NCBI RefSeq assembly: GCF_016785945.1
Contig: NZ_JAEMEF010000012.1
Location: 1 to 64,000 of the forward strand
DNA length: 64,000 bases
Direction: 5' to 3'
Source: Olleya sediminilitoris
Lineage (GTDB): Bacteria > Bacteroidota > Bacteroidia > Flavobacteriales > Flavobacteriaceae
Shown here one piece after another: positions 52,333 to 62,492 of the stretch (its first letter is position 1; the number at the start of each line of letters is the position of its first letter). Below the pieces are notes generated by a model, which worked only from the letters and a program-made list of their open reading frames with translations, was not told the DNA's origin and did not search any database. Position numbers and translations under genes: made by a program.

Positions 52333-55140
52333 ATGAAATTAAGATTTATTTTATCCCTATTTATTGTATTTTCTGTTAATGCACAACAGGATTTACTAAC
52401 GCAAAAAGCACAATTGCAATCTAACTCCATTGTTAAAAACGTAGCTTTTCAAAACATTGGTCCAACAGTTATGAGTGGTCGTGTTGTTGATTTAGCTGTT
52501 AATCCAGAAAAACCATCAGAGTTTTATGTTGGTTATGCCTCAGGAGGTTTGTGGTATACTGCAAATAATGGAACAACTTTTAGTCCAGTTATGGATATTA
52601 CACAAACCCAAAATATTGGTGATATTGCTGTAGACTGGAAAACAGGAACTATTTGGGTTGGTACTGGAGAAAATAATGCGTCAAGATCTTCATACGCAGG
52701 AGTTGGTATGTTTAAATCTACTGATAATGGTCAAAATTGGCAATTTGTAGGGTTACCAGACTCGCATCATGTTGGACGTATTTTAATAAATCCTAATAAT
52801 GTAGATGAAGTAACTGTTGGTGTTACTGGTGCTTTGTACTCTAAATCAGAAGATAGAGGTGTGTATAAAACTAAAGATGGAGGTCAAACTTGGTCTAAAA
52901 CTTTATTTATTGATGACGCTAGCGGAATAATAGATATGCAACATGCACCAAATGATTATAATACGATGTTTGCAACGTCTTGGACAAAAGACAGAAAAGC
53001 ATGGAATTTTGATGGAAGCGGAAATAATTCGGCAATATATAAAAGTACAGATGCTGGAGATACTTGGGTTAAGGTGTCTACAGAAAAAAGTGGCTTTCCA
53101 ACTGGTGAAGGTGTTGGTCGTATTGGATTAGCTGTTTACAATACTAATATTATTTATGCCATACATGATAGTCAATTTAGAAGACCGTCAAGCGGAAAAA
53201 AAGAGAAAAGAAGAGGGCTTCAAAAAGACGATTTTAAAAAGATGAGTACTTCTGAATTTTTAAGTTTAGAAGATAAAAAGTTAAATAGTTTTTTGAAAAT
53301 GAATGGTTTTCAGGAAAAATATAGATCAGAAAATGTGAAGCAAATGGTGCGTAGCGGAAACGTTAAGCCTATTGATTTAGCTCATTATTTAGAAGATGCT
53401 AATTCTATGCTATTTGATACACCAGTTATTGGAGCGGAAGTTTATAAAAGTACTGATGGTGGATTAACATGGTCAAAAACACATAATGATTATTTAAATG
53501 ATTTATATTACAGTTATGGTTATTATTTTGGCCATGTATATGTGTCGCCATCAGATCAAAATGATATTTATGTCTATGGTGTGCCAATTTTAAAATCTAA
53601 AGATGGTGGTCAAACGTTTGCATCTATTAGTGCCGAGAATGTACATGCAGATCATCATGCGCTTTGGATTAATCCACAAAACCCTAACCATTTAATTAAT
53701 GGTAATGATGGTGGAGTTAATATTACTTATGACGATGGCGAAAATTGGATAAAAAATAACTCGCCTTCAGTTGGACAATTTTATGCAATAAACGTAGATA
53801 ATCAAAAACCTTATAGCGTTTATGGAGGTTTACAAGATAATGGTGTTTGGGTAGGTGCTAATAATGCTAAAGAAAATAAAGCTTGGCATCAATCAGGTCA
53901 ATATCCTTGGGAATCAATAATGGGTGGAGATGGTATGCAAATCCAAATAGATAATCGTAATCCGGATATTGTTTATACAGGTTATCAATTTGGTAATTAT
54001 TATAGGATTGATAGAGGTACAGGAGATCGAAAGTATATTCAACCTAAACATGAGTTGGGTGAAAAACCTTATCGTTTTAATTGGCAAACACCAATCCTTT
54101 TGTCAAAACATAATCAGGATATTCTCTATTTAGGTGGTAATAAATTAATGAGGTCTTTGGATAAAGGTGATACTTGGACAGCGATTAGTCAAGATTTAAC
54201 TCAAGGTGGTAAAAAAGGAAACGTAGCTTATGGAACAATAACAACTATAAGCGAATCTCCTTTTGAGTTTGGTTTAATGTATGTTGGAAGTGATGACGGT
54301 GTAATAAGTATTACCAAAAATCAAGGCGCAACTTGGGAAGATATTTCGACAAACTTACCAAATGATTTATGGGTAAGTCGTGTAGTAGCTTCTAGACATA
54401 AAAAAGAGCGTGTTTACGTTACATTAAATGGTTACAGATTTGATAATTTTAATACCTACGTATTTAAAAGTGATAATTACGGACAAACATGGGAGTCTAT
54501 TAGTGCAAATATCCCTACATCACCTGTTAATGTTATTGTTGAAGATGAATTTAAAGATAATATTTTATACCTAGGTACAGACAATGGTGCTTATGTTAGT
54601 TTTGATAATGGAGAACGATGGGAAGCGTTTTCTAAAAATTTGCCAGCTGTAGCTGTTCATGATATTAAAACTCAAAAAGAAAGTAATGATTTGTTATTAG
54701 GGACTCATGGTCGTGGTATATATAAAACTAATATAGCTTCATTACAAGCTTATAATTCGACTATTAAGTCAAGTAATATTACAATTTTTGACTTAAATAA
54801 AATTAGATATTCATCTCGTTGGGGAAATTCTTGGAGTAAATGGATGCAGCCTTTCCAACCTAGTACAACCATTCAGTTGTTTAGTAATACTTCAGGTGAA
54901 AAAGAGGTTGAAATCCTTTCTGAAAGCAATAAAAAAATACAAAGCTTCAAAGTTAATTTAGATAAAGGGTTTAATTATGTTGACTATGATTTAACATTGT
55001 CTGAAAAAGGTCGTAAAACGTTAATGAAAGAAAATGTAATTTTGGATATAAATAAAGCTAAAAATGACAAGTATTATATTCCTAAAGGAAATTATAAAAT
55101 TAAAATTGATGGAGTAGAAAAGGCTTTTGTAGTAGAGTAG
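52333..55140 (+). CDS. VPS10/sortilin-type beta-propeller protein, exported
   Basis: 935 residues with signal peptide (about 1-18, ending NAQ). Many Asp-box (BNR) repeats of the form SxDxGxTW: SKDGGQTWSKTL-like KTKDGGQTW, YKSTDAGDTW, YKSTDGGLTW, SDNYGQTWESI. Two propeller halves are separated by a charged linker (about 285-350, KKEKRRGLQKDDF...). The C-terminal domain (about 830-935) is beta-rich and has no T9SS signal. Such Bacteroidota proteins are predicted glycan-binding or hydrolase-like; the substrate is unknown. One repeated palindrome lies in the linker. Confidence 0.8.
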   Translation: MKLRFILSLFIVFSVNAQQDLLTQKAQLQSNSIVKNVAFQNIGPTVMSGRVVDLAVNPEKPSEFYVGYASGGLWYTANNGTTFSPVMDITQTQNIGDIAVDWKTGTIWVGTGENNASRSSYAGVGMFKSTDNGQNWQFVGLPDSHHVGRILINPNNVDEVTVGVTGALYSKSEDRGVYKTKDGGQTWSKTLFIDDASGIIDMQHAPNDYNTMFATSWTKDRKAWNFDGSGNNSAIYKSTDAGDTWVKVSTEKSGFPTGEGVGRIGLAVYNTNIIYAIHDSQFRRPSSGKKEKRRGLQKDDFKKMSTSEFLSLEDKKLNSFLKMNGFQEKYRSENVKQMVRSGNVKPIDLAHYLEDANSMLFDTPVIGAEVYKSTDGGLTWSKTHNDYLNDLYYSYGYYFGHVYVSPSDQNDIYVYGVPILKSKDGGQTFASISAENVHADHHALWINPQNPNHLINGNDGGVNITYDDGENWIKNNSPSVGQFYAINVDNQKPYSVYGGLQDNGVWVGANNAKENKAWHQSGQYPWESIMGGDGMQIQIDNRNPDIVYTGYQFGNYYRIDRGTGDRKYIQPKHELGEKPYRFNWQTPILLSKHNQDILYLGGNKLMRSLDKGDTWTAISQDLTQGGKKGNVAYGTITTISESPFEFGLMYVGSDDGVISITKNQGATWEDISTNLPNDLWVSRVVASRHKKERVYVTLNGYRFDNFNTYVFKSDNYGQTWESISANIPTSPVNVIVEDEFKDNILYLGTDNGAYVSFDNGERWEAFSKNLPAVAVHDIKTQKESNDLLLGTHGRGIYKTNIASLQAYNSTIKSSNITIFDLNKIRYSSRWGNSWSKWMQPFQPSTTIQLFSNTSGEKEVEILSESNKKIQSFKVNLDKGFNYVDYDLTLSEKGRKTLMKENVILDINKAKNDKYYIPKGNYKIKIDGVEKAFVVE

Positions 55141-55253
55141 TTTAAGCTATTCCAAGTTAAAAAAATGGTGTTTTATTTTTTTAAGGTGTAACAATTTAAA
55201 TAAACTATTATCTATACTATGTATTTATCAATTGTTAACCTTAAAAAAGTAAA

Positions 55254-56513
55254 ATGAAAAATCTACTAATCTTAGCCATATTATTAATTGTTTTCCAATC
55301 ATGTACTAAAACCAAGCAAGATTATTTAAAAGAAAATAGGTTTGATCTAAATAGTGCCTCTTTTAACTTTCCTCAAGACAATTTTAAAATTTTAGGTTTT
55401 GGTGGTTATCATGGTAGTGCTAAAACCGAAGAAGTAGAACTGTTACTTTTAGAGGATTTATTAAATGCTAAAACTATTAAATATTATCTTCCTGAAACGG
55501 ATTTTAGTATTGCTCACTATTTTAATAAATTTTTAAAAACAGGAGATACATTACTCCTAAAAGATTTGGTGATAAATTCTGGTATCAGAGTCAAACAAGA
55601 GCGTACCATCCAGATGTATAACAAATGGAAAGCTTTAAAAAAAATAAACGATAGTTTTGACGAAAAAGATAGACTTATCGTTGTTGGTGTAGATTATCAA
55701 ATTAATTATAAATATGCTTCAAGACATATACTAGAACTTGTAAGTAATACAGATCAATCTTTACCATACATACAAGATATCCAAAATATGGTTGATATAG
55801 ATACGACTAGTTATGCTAGAGGAGACCTTAGTTTTGCATATCATAAATTAAAAGCTTTAATCGATGACTATGAATCAAATAAAGCATTGTATACAAATAA
55901 AATTAGTGATGTTAAGGTGTTTGAGCATATCATTACAAATTTTAAAACTACGGTTGGTAACTCAACACCAGAAAGAGAACAGGTCATGTATGATAATTAT
56001 TTAGCGTTAAGTAAGTTTTATGATTTTAAAAATAATCCACAGTTTTTAAGAATGGGTTTTTCTCACATTTGTAAATCAAGAGAAGGAGCAGAAGGTTATC
56101 CTTATTTCTTTACAAGGTTAGTAGAAAATGAAATCTATAAAACAGATGATGTTATTTCGGTTATGGCTTATTTTACAGATAGTGAAGTTGTTTGGGATGA
56201 ATTGTATAATGAAAATGGAGATTATAAAGGATTTACAACTGAAGCTGGTTTTGGTATTGGAGATTATGAAAAAGAATATTTTAGAGGTATTCAAAACTTA
56301 AAACAAACTAAGTTGTCGGACAAGACCTTATTTAGACTTAATGCTACAAACACACTTTATGCAGATCACAATCCTGATTTGATTGATGTAATAATGACGG
56401 ATGAAAAGTCCAATACTGAAGCAGTTAAAGGACAGTCTACCGTAGATTTTATTGATTATGCTGTGCTAATATCCAATTCTGAGGCTAGTACACCAATTTA
56501 TGAAATGAAATAA
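55254..56513 (+). CDS. Erythromycin-esterase-like lipoprotein
   Basis: 419 residues with lipobox FQSC (Cys 17). The mature start FKILGFGGYHGSAKTEEVELL resembles the ALGE-x-x-H-G motif of the Ere/EreA-like fold, and RLIVVGVDYQINYKYASR and RMGFSHICKSREGAEGYPYFFTRL resemble its later His/Glu blocks. Whether it hydrolyses macrolides is unknown and should not be assumed; many distant members have other roles. It stands alone 113 nt after the beta-propeller gene. Family assignment is tentative. Confidence 0.5.
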   Translation: MKNLLILAILLIVFQSCTKTKQDYLKENRFDLNSASFNFPQDNFKILGFGGYHGSAKTEEVELLLLEDLLNAKTIKYYLPETDFSIAHYFNKFLKTGDTLLLKDLVINSGIRVKQERTIQMYNKWKALKKINDSFDEKDRLIVVGVDYQINYKYASRHILELVSNTDQSLPYIQDIQNMVDIDTTSYARGDLSFAYHKLKALIDDYESNKALYTNKISDVKVFEHIITNFKTTVGNSTPEREQVMYDNYLALSKFYDFKNNPQFLRMGFSHICKSREGAEGYPYFFTRLVENEIYKTDDVISVMAYFTDSEVVWDELYNENGDYKGFTTEAGFGIGDYEKEYFRGIQNLKQTKLSDKTLFRLNATNTLYADHNPDLIDVIMTDEKSNTEAVKGQSTVDFIDYAVLISNSEASTPIYEMK

Positions 56514-56561
56514 AATAGCATACTTATACTCATTCTAAATAGTACAAAAAAGATGTAAAAT

Positions 56562-56592
56562 TTGTTAGTATATCGCTTGTGGCTTATCTTTG
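56562..56592 (+). promoter_or_regulatory. sdh operon promoter
   Basis: TTG at 56562-56564, 20-nt spacer, TAtcTTTG at 56585-56592, 27 nt before the sdhC start. Close to the Bacteroidetes consensus at both boxes. Confidence 0.82.
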
Positions 56593-56619
56593 TATAACAA
56601 ATAATTAACTACAATTATA

Positions 56620-57294
56620 ATGAGCGGAATTTTAAATTCTTCAATAGGAAGAAAGTTTGCTATGGCACTTTCGGCACTCTTTCTAATGATTTTTATTTTA
56701 CAACACTTTGCAATTAACATCCTTTCTGTGATTAGTCCAGATGCTTTTAATGAAGCATCACATTTCATGGGTACGTTTTGGGCTGTGCAATATTTATTAC
56801 AACCAGTTTTGATAATTGGTGTAATATTCCATTTTGTAATGGGATTTGTTTTAGAAATAAAAAACAATAAGGCAAGAGCGATTAGCTATGCAAAAAACAA
56901 TGGAGCAGCAAACTCTAGTTGGATGAGTAGAAACATGATCTGGAGTGGAGGTTTCATTTTAGTGTTTTTGGTTATTCACTTTATCGATTTCTGGATTCCA
57001 GAAATAAACACCAAATATATTGTTGGTGATATGTCAGGTACTTTACCTAGTGGTGAATTTAGATACCACGAAGAGTTAGTACATAAATTTAAAGACTTAT
57101 GGCGTGTAGCGTTGTATTGCGTAGGATTTGTTTTCTTAGCATTACACTTGTTACATGGTTTCAATTCTGCTTTTCAATCAGTTGGAGCAAATAATAAATA
57201 CACAAAGGGTTTAAAAGGATTTAGTAAAGTTTATGCAATTGGTGTTCCTGCAGGATTCATCTTCATTGCTGTTTTTCACTTTTTAAACCACTAA
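56620..57294 (+). CDS. sdhC: Succinate dehydrogenase cytochrome b subunit
   Basis: 224 residues with five hydrophobic helices (about 12-32, 60-78, 105-125, 160-182, 200-220) and His residues inside them that can ligate two haems b: [30 protein letters not shown]. This is the type B single membrane subunit typical of Bacteroidota, so no sdhD is expected. It anchors SdhAB and passes electrons to menaquinone. First gene of the operon; a promoter precedes it. Confidence 0.93.
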   Translation: MSGILNSSIGRKFAMALSALFLMIFILQHFAINILSVISPDAFNEASHFMGTFWAVQYLLQPVLIIGVIFHFVMGFVLEIKNNKARAISYAKNNGAANSSWMSRNMIWSGGFILVFLVIHFIDFWIPEINTKYIVGDMSGTLPSGEFRYHEELVHKFKDLWRVALYCVGFVFLALHLLHGFNSAFQSVGANNKYTKGLKGFSKVYAIGVPAGFIFIAVFHFLNH

Positions 57295-57310
57295 AAAATA
57301 CAGAGATATT

Positions 57311-59323
57311 ATGGCATTAGATTCTAAAATACCTCAAGGTCCAATTGCAGACAAATGGACTAATTATAAAAATCATATCGACTTAGTTAATCCAGCAAAC
57401 AAACGTAACATTGATGTTATTGTCGTTGGTACAGGATTAGCAGGTGGATCAGCAGCAGCTACTTTAGCAGAGCTTGGATATAACGTAAAAGCATTTTGCT
57501 TTCAAGATTCTCCAAGACGTGCGCATTCAATTGCAGCACAAGGAGGTATCAACGCAGCAAAAAACTATCAAGGTGATGGTGACTCAACTTACAGATTGTT
57601 TTATGATACTGTAAAAGGTGGAGATTACCGTTCTCGTGAAGCAAACGTTTATCGTTTAGCTGAGGTTTCAACAAATATTATTGACCAATGTGTTGCTCAA
57701 GGTGTACCTTTTGCACGTGAGTATGGTGGATTATTAGATAATCGTTCGTTTGGTGGAGTACTAGTATCACGTACGTTTTACGCAGCTGGACAAACAGGAC
57801 AACAATTATTATTAGGAGCATATTCTGCTATGAACCGTCAAATCGGTCGTGGTAAAATCAAAATGTACAACCGTCACGAAATGTTAGACGTTGTTAAGGT
57901 TGATGGAAAAGCTCGTGGAATTATAACACGTAATTTAATTACTGGAGAAATCGAAAGACACTCAGCTCACGCTGTGGTTTTAGGTACTGGTGGTTATGGT
58001 AACGTTTTCTTCTTGTCAACAAACGCGATGGGAAGTAATGTAACAGCAGCTTGGAAAGCGCACAAACGTGGTGCTTATTTTGCTAATCCATGTTACACAC
58101 AAATTCACCCAACATGTATTCCTGTTTCTGGAGATCATCAGTCTAAATTAACTTTGATGTCTGAGTCTTTACGTAACGATGGACGTATTTGGGTACCAAA
58201 ACATATGAAAGATGTTGAGGCTATTAAAGCAGGAACATTAAAACCAAAAGATTTAGCAGAAAGCGATAGAGATTATTACTTAGAGCGTCGTTATCCAGCT
58301 TTTGGAAACTTAGTGCCTCGTGATGTTGCCTCTCGTGCAGCAAAAGAGCGTTGTGATGCAGGTTATGGTGTTAATGCAACAGGTGAAGCTGTATTCTTAG
58401 ATTTTGCTTCGGCAATTCAACGTTACGGTAAAGAAGCTGCTCATGTTAAAGGATTAAATGAAAATGATACTGCTCTTGTTACTAAATTAGGACAAGAAAT
58501 TATCAAAAATAAATACGGAAACTTATTCCAAATGTATGAGAAGATTGTAGATCAAGATCCATACAACACACCAATGATGATTTATCCAGCGGTTCACTAT
58601 ACAATGGGTGGAATTTGGGTAGATTATAACTTGATGACTAGTGTACCTGGTTTATATGCAATTGGAGAAGCAAATTTCTCTGATCATGGTGCAAACAGAC
58701 TTGGTGCTTCAGCATTAATGCAAGGTTTAGCAGATGGTTATTTTGTCTTACCGTATACAATTGGTGACTATTTATCTGATGATATTCGTACTGGTCCAAT
58801 TTCAACTGAAACAAAAGAATTTGAAGAGGCTGAAAAAGAAGTTCGTGAAAGAATTGAGTTTTTTGTAAATAACGAAGGGTCCCATTCTGTTGATTATTTC
58901 CATAAGAAATTAGGGAAAATCATGTGGAACAAAGTTGGTATGTCTAGAAACGTTCAAGGTTTAACTGAAGCTATTTCTGAAATCAAAGCTTTAAGAGAAG
59001 AGTTCTGGAAAGACGTTAGAGTACCAGGAACTAACGAAGAGTTTAACGAAGAACTTGCAAAAGCAGGTCGTGTAGCTGACTTCCTTGAATTAGGAGAGTT
59101 ATTTGCTAAAGATGCACTAAACAGAGAAGAATCTTGTGGTGGACACTTTAGAGAAGACTCTGTAGAGTTAGATGGAGAACAAAAAGGAGAAGCATTACGT
59201 GATGATGAAAATTACGCATACGTTGCTGCTTGGGAATATAAAGGAGAACCTAGTGATGCTGTTTTACATAAAGAGCAACTAGAGTTTAATGATATCGAAT
59301 TAAAACAAAGAAGTTATAAATAA
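57311..59323 (+). CDS. sdhA: Succinate dehydrogenase flavoprotein subunit
   Basis: 670 residues. FAD-binding [17 protein letters not shown] (40-56), the FAD-linking His 72 in [15 protein letters not shown], and substrate-site motifs such as [31 protein letters not shown] and [18 protein letters not shown]. Oxidises succinate to fumarate. It starts 16 nt after sdhC. Codon use here is visibly more biased toward highly expressed choices (CGT, AAC) than in its neighbours. Confidence 0.96.
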   Translation: MALDSKIPQGPIADKWTNYKNHIDLVNPANKRNIDVIVVGTGLAGGSAAATLAELGYNVKAFCFQDSPRRAHSIAAQGGINAAKNYQGDGDSTYRLFYDTVKGGDYRSREANVYRLAEVSTNIIDQCVAQGVPFAREYGGLLDNRSFGGVLVSRTFYAAGQTGQQLLLGAYSAMNRQIGRGKIKMYNRHEMLDVVKVDGKARGIITRNLITGEIERHSAHAVVLGTGGYGNVFFLSTNAMGSNVTAAWKAHKRGAYFANPCYTQIHPTCIPVSGDHQSKLTLMSESLRNDGRIWVPKHMKDVEAIKAGTLKPKDLAESDRDYYLERRYPAFGNLVPRDVASRAAKERCDAGYGVNATGEAVFLDFASAIQRYGKEAAHVKGLNENDTALVTKLGQEIIKNKYGNLFQMYEKIVDQDPYNTPMMIYPAVHYTMGGIWVDYNLMTSVPGLYAIGEANFSDHGANRLGASALMQGLADGYFVLPYTIGDYLSDDIRTGPISTETKEFEEAEKEVRERIEFFVNNEGSHSVDYFHKKLGKIMWNKVGMSRNVQGLTEAISEIKALREEFWKDVRVPGTNEEFNEELAKAGRVADFLELGELFAKDALNREESCGGHFREDSVELDGEQKGEALRDDENYAYVAAWEYKGEPSDAVLHKEQLEFNDIELKQRSYK

Positions 59324-59331
59324 GGAGAGCT

Positions 59332-60081
59332 ATGATGAATTTAACACTTAAAATTTGGCGTCAAAAAAACGCAAGTGATAAAGGGAAAATGGTTGATTAT
59401 CCAATCAGTAACATATCTCCAGATATGTCTTTTCTTGAAATGTTAGACGTTTTAAATAACGAATTAATTGAAAAAGGAGAAGAACCTGTTTCATTTGACC
59501 ATGATTGTCGTGAAGGTATCTGTGGTTCTTGCTCATTATATATTAATGGTGAAGCTCACGGTCCAGATCGTTTAATAACTACGTGTCAATTACACATGCG
59601 CACCTTTAAAGACGGTGAAACTATAACTATTGAACCATGGAGAGCAACTGCTTTTCCTGTTATTAAAGATTTAGTTGTAGATAGAACTGCTTTTGATCGT
59701 ATACAACATGCAGGAGGATTTATTTCTGTAAATACGTCTGGAAACACTATTGATGCAAATGCTATACCAGTTAACAAACAAGATGCAGATGATGCTTTTT
59801 CAGCAGCTACTTGTATTGGTTGTGGAGCATGTGTTGCGTCTTGTAAAAACTCTTCAGCAATGCTATTTGTTGGAGCTAAGGTTTCTCAATTTGCTTTATT
59901 GCCACAAGGACAAGTAGAAGCAACAGATCGTGTATTAAACATGGTTAAGCAAATGGATGAAGAAGGTTTTGGTAACTGTACAAATACAGGTGCATGTGAA
60001 GTTGAGTGTCCTAAAGGAATTTCTTTAGAAAACATTGCTCGTATGAATACTGAATTCTTAAAAGCATCTTTAAAAGGATAA
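59332..60081 (+). CDS. sdhB: Succinate dehydrogenase iron-sulfur subunit
   Basis: 249 residues. The [2Fe-2S] site uses Cys 59, 64, 67 and 85 ([21 protein letters not shown]). The C-terminal ferredoxin-like half has Cys 161, 164, 167, 171 ([11 protein letters not shown]) and Cys 216, 222, 226 ([16 protein letters not shown]) for the other clusters. Eight nucleotides after sdhA, with AAGGAGAG just before ATGATG, a Shine-Dalgarno-like sequence that is rare in this phylum. Terminator follows at 60106. A diverged second copy of residues 110-249 lies at 60979-61401. Confidence 0.95.
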   Translation: MMNLTLKIWRQKNASDKGKMVDYPISNISPDMSFLEMLDVLNNELIEKGEEPVSFDHDCREGICGSCSLYINGEAHGPDRLITTCQLHMRTFKDGETITIEPWRATAFPVIKDLVVDRTAFDRIQHAGGFISVNTSGNTIDANAIPVNKQDADDAFSAATCIGCGACVASCKNSSAMLFVGAKVSQFALLPQGQVEATDRVLNMVKQMDEEGFGNCTNTGACEVECPKGISLENIARMNTEFLKASLKG

Positions 60082-60105
60082 TATTCATATCTCTTATACA
60101 ATAGA

Positions 60106-60138
60106 AAAATGCTCAAAAGAAAATTTTGAGCATTTTTT
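60106..60138 (+). terminator. Intrinsic terminator of the sdh operon
   Basis: 13-bp stem AAAATGCTCAAAA (60106-60118) with TTTTGAGCATTTT (60124-60136), loop of five, T-run at the end. Confidence 0.92.
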
Positions 60139-60169
60139 ATTTTTTCAATTTCTTAAATCAACTACAACT

Positions 60170-60787
60170 ATGAATCACCTTATTTTTGATAAAAAACGTG
60201 TAATCAGTTTTAGTGATGCTATTTTCTCTATAGCTATTACTCTATTAGTTTTAGAAATAAGTATTCCTTCTTATAAATTGATAGAACAACATGGTACTTG
60301 GGTAGTTTTACAAAGTAAAATACCTAGCTTTATTGGTTTGGTTGTAAGTTTTTTTGTTATTGCTTTATATTGGGTTACTCATATGAGAATTACCAAATAT
60401 GTATCAACAGTAAATAATAAACTATTATGGCTCAATATATTTCTTCTTTTGTTTATTGTTTTACTTCCTTTTTCTACTGCTTTTTATGTTGGTAGTTTTA
60501 ATTTAACTGGACCGTTTATCTTTTATTGTTTTAATCTATCTTCTATAGCTCTTATTAATTATTTAATGATTAAGTATATCATAAAAAAAGAAAATGGTCA
60601 AACGGGTTTAAAAAATACTATAGGTAAATGGGAAAAAGCAAGAGCTATGAATAGCTTTTGGGTTTGGATTTTTTCAGGAATAATGGCTTTTATATTCCCT
60701 ACTACATCTAGATATCTTTTTTTGCTAATATTTCTAATTAATCCATTAATTAATCGTGTTTATATAAAAAAAGGCCTAGATATTTAG
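60170..60787 (+). CDS. TMEM175-family (DUF1211) membrane protein
   Basis: 205 residues with six hydrophobic helices. The first contains the family signature RVISFSDAIFSIAITLLVLE (about 10-29), with the conserved FSD that lines the ion path. Prokaryotic TMEM175 proteins are potassium-permeable tetrameric channels with one six-helix unit, the size seen here. It lies between the sdh terminator and a dead sdhB fragment, so it seems to be an accessory gene inserted beside sdhB. Selectivity and physiological role are inferred from the family. Confidence 0.85.
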   Translation: MNHLIFDKKRVISFSDAIFSIAITLLVLEISIPSYKLIEQHGTWVVLQSKIPSFIGLVVSFFVIALYWVTHMRITKYVSTVNNKLLWLNIFLLLFIVLLPFSTAFYVGSFNLTGPFIFYCFNLSSIALINYLMIKYIIKKENGQTGLKNTIGKWEKARAMNSFWVWIFSGIMAFIFPTTSRYLFLLIFLINPLINRVYIKKGLDI

Positions 60788-60978
60788 TCTTAAGTAACAG
60801 TTTTTTAATTATGATAAAATTAACTTGACAGTTTATAACATTATAATGAGCTGTATAAAACACAAAAAAATCTATTTAAATCAAATTAATTGATAGTTAA
60901 ATTACTTGTCTGTATAGATTTTTTTTAGAAGGTATGAGCATAATTACTACGAAAAACCCTTTAAATAAAAAATAATCT

Positions 60979-61401
60979 ACAGTAAAAGATTTAATTGTTG
61001 ATAGAAGTGCTTTTGATCGTGTACAACATGCAGGTGGATTTATATCTGTAAACACATCTGGAAACACTATTGATGCAAATGCAACTCCAGTAAATAAAGC
61101 TGATGCTGATAAAGCTTTTGAAGCAACAACTTGTATTGGTTGTGGTGCTTGTGTAGTAACTTGTAAAAACTCTTCAGCAATGTTATTTGATGGAGCTAGT
61201 GTATCTCAATTTGCTTTATTGCCACAAGGTAAATTAGAAGCTACAGATCGTGTTTTAAACATGGTAAAACAAATGGATGAAGAAGGTTTTGTTAATTGTA
61301 CTAATACTACAGCTTGTGAGGTTGAATGATCTAAAGGAATTTCTTTAAAGGACATTACACGTGTGAATCGTGAGTACCTTGGCGCAAGCCTAAAAGGATA
61401 A
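60979..61401 (+). pseudogene. 3' fragment of a second, diverged sdhB with an internal stop
   Basis: The fragment aligns without any gap to sdhB 59659-60081 at a constant offset of 1320 bases, covering residues 110-249. About 27 of 140 residues differ, and most of the further DNA differences are synonymous, so the copy diverged under protein-level selection before it broke. It has no start codon (a TAA precedes it at 60973-60975), and Cys 226, an iron-sulfur ligand, is replaced by TGA at 61327-61329. The terminator after it is also kept. The rest of the 60788-61492 gap (60788-60978) shows only AT-rich sequence. Confidence 0.9.
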
Positions 61402-61433
61402 GCCTATACTGTATAGCAGTAAATTAAATATTT

Positions 61434-61464
61434 AAAAACCCATGCAACATAGCTTGGGTTTTTT
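61434..61464 (+). terminator. Intrinsic terminator after the sdhB fragment
   Basis: AAAACCCA (61435-61442) with TGGGTTTT (61455-61462) and a T-run. The frame start at 61442 lies within it, which is why the peptidase start is placed further downstream. Confidence 0.8.
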
Positions 61465-61492
61465 AGTTACATTTATATTAAATTTAAAGATT

Positions 61493-62446
61493 ATGAGACT
61501 CTTTTATATTCTAATGTCAGTACTTTTAGTAAGTTGTAAAACAGATACATCTACTAATAAAATATTTAAAAATACAACGCCTTTAGATATCGTTAAAGAC
61601 TCTATTACTGGTTATTTCTTTAATACAGAAATACTTTTAGAAGACGTCAAAAACTTATCTTCTGATACTTTTGAAGGAAGAAGAACAGGGACCAAAGGTG
61701 CAGCCTTAGCAAGAAATTACGTCATTGATCACTTCACGTCACTAGGCGTAAAACCATTAAATAACACTTTTGAGCAGTCCTTTAGTTTTTCTGATAAAAA
61801 AATATATAATGCTGTTAATATTTTAGGTGTCATAAATGGACGAGAAAAAACCGACAAATACATTGTTATATCAGCACATTATGATCATGAAGGTATTAAA
61901 AATGGTAAAATTTATAATGGAGCAGATGATGATGCTTCTGGTGTTAGTGCTTTATTTGCTTTTGCGGAATATTTTGCTAAAAATCCACCTAAACATAACG
62001 TTATCTTAGCAGCTTTTGATGCTGAAGAATTAGGTTTAAAAGGGGCTTATCATTTTGTTGAAAACAACATTTTAACAAAACGACGCAATATAGTATTAAA
62101 CTTAAATATGGATATGATTAGCCGAAGTGAAAAACAACAGCTATTTGCTGTAGGAACTAGTCATTACCCAATTTTAAAACCTACAATTGCTAATTTTAAA
62201 GATATTGGAGTAGTGGATTTGTTAATTGATCATGAAGGATTAACAAAAGCTGATGATTGGTCTTTTGCAAGTGATCATGCTGCGTTTCATAAAGCAAAAA
62301 TCCCTTTTGTGTATTTTGGAGTTGCTGATCATGAAGATTATCATGAGCCAACAGATGATTTTGAAAATATTGATCAACAGTTTTATAAAGATGCAGTTCA
62401 AACTATAATTTCTGTATTTACTCAATTTGATAATTTAGATTTATAA
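61493..62446 (+). CDS. M28-family zinc aminopeptidase lipoprotein
   Basis: 317 residues from ATG 61493, giving a lipoprotein signal (MRLFYILMSVLLVSC, Cys 15); a frame from 61442 would start inside a terminator. Metal ligands of the M28 fold are present: SAHYDHEG with His 129, NGADDDASG with Asp 145, and FDAEELGLKG with Glu 178 and 179. Later ligands lie in NLNMDMISR and DHEDYHEPTDDFENID. Removes N-terminal residues from peptides, outside the cytoplasm. Confidence 0.88.
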   Translation: MRLFYILMSVLLVSCKTDTSTNKIFKNTTPLDIVKDSITGYFFNTEILLEDVKNLSSDTFEGRRTGTKGAALARNYVIDHFTSLGVKPLNNTFEQSFSFSDKKIYNAVNILGVINGREKTDKYIVISAHYDHEGIKNGKIYNGADDDASGVSALFAFAEYFAKNPPKHNVILAAFDAEELGLKGAYHFVENNILTKRRNIVLNLNMDMISRSEKQQLFAVGTSHYPILKPTIANFKDIGVVDLLIDHEGLTKADDWSFASDHAAFHKAKIPFVYFGVADHEDYHEPTDDFENIDQQFYKDAVQTIISVFTQFDNLDL

Positions 62447-62492
62447 TTATAACTTTTCAAACATCTATGTGAATGTTTTGCAAATAATTTGA

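Noticed and set aside
55254..56513. Calling the Ere-like lipoprotein a macrolide resistance gene
   Set aside because: Similarity is limited to a few motifs of the fold, and many distant members have no resistance function.
60825..60847. TTGACA and TATAAT boxes resembling a sigma-70 promoter before the sdhB fragment
   Set aside because: The spacing is only 11 bases, and Bacteroidota use a different consensus (TTG/TAnnTTTG). Treated as chance in AT-rich DNA.
61327..61329. TGA at the Cys 226 position of the second sdhB copy, possible selenocysteine codon
   Set aside because: A TGA replacing a Cys codon is suggestive, but the fragment has no start codon, lacks the N-terminal half and no SECIS-like hairpin is seen directly after it. 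A plain nonsense change in a dead fragment is the simpler reading.
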